NCBI GenBank assembly: GCA_964639445.1
Contig: CAZXDA010000035.1
Coordinates: 1 to 6,715 of the forward strand
From: 2-01-FULL-49-22 sp964639445
GTDB lineage: Bacteria; Patescibacteriota; Saccharimonadia; Saccharimonadales; UBA10212
DNA: 6,715 nucleotides
Reading direction: 5' to 3'
Shown here: positions 6,109 to 6,715 of the stretch, piece by piece
Numbering within the stretch: the first letter of the stretch is position 1
Layout of the letters: each line of letters begins with the position of its first letter
The notes under the pieces: generated by a model
Told to the model about the DNA's origin: nothing
The model's database searches: none
What the model saw: only the letters and a program-made list of their open reading frames with translations
Made by a program: the position numbers and the translations under genes

Positions 6109-6438
6109 ATGGATACCAAGCAAGTCACCAGACAATTAGAAATTGAAGCTAAGTTCTTCAAGGGACTGGCCGATAAATCAAGATTGGCAATTTTGGAAAC
6201 CTTGCTTGAAGATGAAAAAACAGTTGCCGAAATTGTTAAGACCACTCAACTTTCGCAACCCAATGTCTCGGCCCACTTGGCTTGTCTACTTGAGTGTGGC
6301 CTAGTGCAGAAACAGCGCGACAGTCAATGGATGCTCTATCGGATAGCTTCTGATGAAGTGCCTGAAATTATACGGCTAATGCGACAGATAGTTAGTGCTC
6401 ATTCTGAAGAATTATTTGATTGCACTAGATATAAATAA
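6097..6438 (+). CDS. ArsR/SmtB-family metal-responsive repressor, CmtR-like
   Basis: This 113-residue winged-helix repressor should bind operator DNA without metal and release it when metal binds. The ArsR core is clear: FFKGLADKSRLAIL (20-33), then the recognition helix-turn-helix AEIVKTTQLSQPNVSAHLAC (44-63), and a wing around RDSQWMLYRIA (74-84). The As(III)-type CVC motif is absent. Instead C63 and C67 lie in HLACLLECGLV (60-70) and C109 lies near the C terminus. This matches the Cys57/Cys61/Cys102 ligand set of Mycobacterium tuberculosis CmtR, a Cd(II)/Pb(II) sensor, in spacing (4 and 42 residues versus 4 and 41). The start may be ATG 6097 or ATG 6109; neither has a Shine-Dalgarno sequence, and the shorter form lacks MITI. 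It is divergent from the export operon, which it probably controls along with itself. Confidence 0.93.
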   Translation: MITIMDTKQVTRQLEIEAKFFKGLADKSRLAILETLLEDEKTVAEIVKTTQLSQPNVSAHLACLLECGLVQKQRDSQWMLYRIASDEVPEIIRLMRQIVSAHSEELFDCTRYK

Positions 6439-6453
6439 GGCTTGCATAAAGGT

Positions 6454-6648
6454 ATGCGCTCACGGGGCCCGGAGTATGACAACAGCCATGCAAGATGCCG
6501 AACGCCTGTTAAAATCCGGCAATAATAGGACACGCGCGACCCTCAGAGAGACAACCGTAAATATCAAGCTGTACCCGTAGCTCAGCTATTTGACAAACGC
6601 CAGCTGGCCGCCTTTGAGGCTCAGCTTATTATGTACGCCTTTAATTAA
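6454..6648 (+). pseudogene. Coding-like, apparently frameshifted remnant
   Basis: No intact gene fits here, but two adjoining frames read like protein. One frame (ATG 6476, stop 6578-6580) gives MTTAMQDAERLLKSGNN. A second is open from 6529 to the TAA at 6646-6648 and reads DPQRDNRKYQAVPVAQLFDK, then RQLAAFEAQLIMYAFN, without any usable start codon. One frameshift near 6520-6530 would join them into a product of roughly 57 residues. A third stretch, ATG 6454, begins MRSRGPEYDN before stopping at 6523-6525. The tract follows arsR by 15 nt in the same direction. I do not recognise the family. It may be a decayed gene, the tail of a transferred gene, or chance. Confidence 0.3.
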
Positions 6649-6715
6649 TTCTATCTTTTCAAGCTATAAGACAGTTCGTGGAGGTTTTGGGTCGCTAGTT
6701 CGGCTGTAGAGATAC
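6649..6715. other. Window end without recognisable feature
   Basis: The last 67 bases are AT-rich at first (ttaattaattctatctttt) and more mixed afterwards. No open frame with a start, no tRNA arm and no clear terminator hairpin is visible. It may be the spacer ahead of a gene outside the window. Confidence 0.4.

Noticed and set aside
6573..6587. acccgtagctcagct looks like the 5' end of a tRNA (acceptor strand plus TAGCTCAGC).
   Set aside because: No anticodon arm, T arm or 3' acceptor follows; the bases fall inside the coding-like frame 6529-6648, so the match is probably chance.
6685..6693. ttttgggtc also occurs at 99-107 in the inverted repeat behind the tRNA, suggesting att-like direct repeats flanking an island.
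   Set aside because: Only 9 bp match, the copy does not include tRNA sequence, and repeats this short are expected by chance in a window of this size.
1..6715. Recoded TGA (glycine or tryptophan code) as in some Patescibacteria.
   Set aside because: TGA ends the 5260-6042 gene exactly at a 4-nt ATGA overlap, and all recognised families end at normal lengths under the standard code.
1..6715. CRISPR array, insertion sequence or phage genes.
   Set aside because: No regularly spaced repeats, transposase or integrase motifs, or phage structural proteins were seen on either strand.

Overview
The window looks bacterial, with a base composition near 50% GC by eye and compact genes read with the standard genetic code. 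TAG, TAA and TGA all end genes here, and the TGA sits in a 4-nt ATGA gene overlap, so a lineage that recodes TGA is unlikely. Several proteins look actinobacterial: the double-length antibiotic-exporter permease, its ABC ATPase with a YVPGEVNLWPNLSGGE stretch, and a CmtR-like metal sensor. This fits an actinobacterium-associated lineage such as Saccharibacteria (Patescibacteria), or another organism that acquired actinobacterial genes. That placement is an inference with low to moderate confidence.

Layout: positions 1-54 are the 3' part of a tRNA-Arg(UCG) on the + strand with an encoded CCA. Positions 55-276 hold no gene. They contain a long interrupted inverted repeat right behind the tRNA, a probable bidirectional terminator, and a weaker hairpin. 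From 6042 down to 277 runs a tightly packed five-gene operon on the minus strand: a four-helix DUF4239/bestrophin-like membrane protein, an ABC ATPase, a duplicated ABC-2 permease of the polyketide-antibiotic exporter type, a heavy-metal P1B-type ATPase, and a BcrC-like PAP2 phosphatase. The junctions are a 4-nt overlap, 0 nt, 10 nt and 9 nt. A 54-nt AT-rich divergent promoter region (6043-6096) carries inverted repeats that run into the start of arsR on the + strand (6097-6438). Behind arsR, 6439-6715 contains no intact gene but does hold a coding-like, apparently frameshifted remnant.

How the genes may work together: the ArsR protein carries cysteines in the spacing of the Cd(II)/Pb(II) sensor CmtR, and its likely operator sits between it and the operon. 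The simplest reading is metal-released repression of a five-protein inner-membrane export and protection module. It joins soft-metal efflux (P1B ATPase), export of an amphiphilic drug or lipid-like substrate (ABC pair), recycling of a polyprenyl pyrophosphate carrier (PAP2), and an uncharacterised membrane protein as first gene. This combination under one metal sensor is the most interesting point of the window. The functional link is inferred from gene order only.
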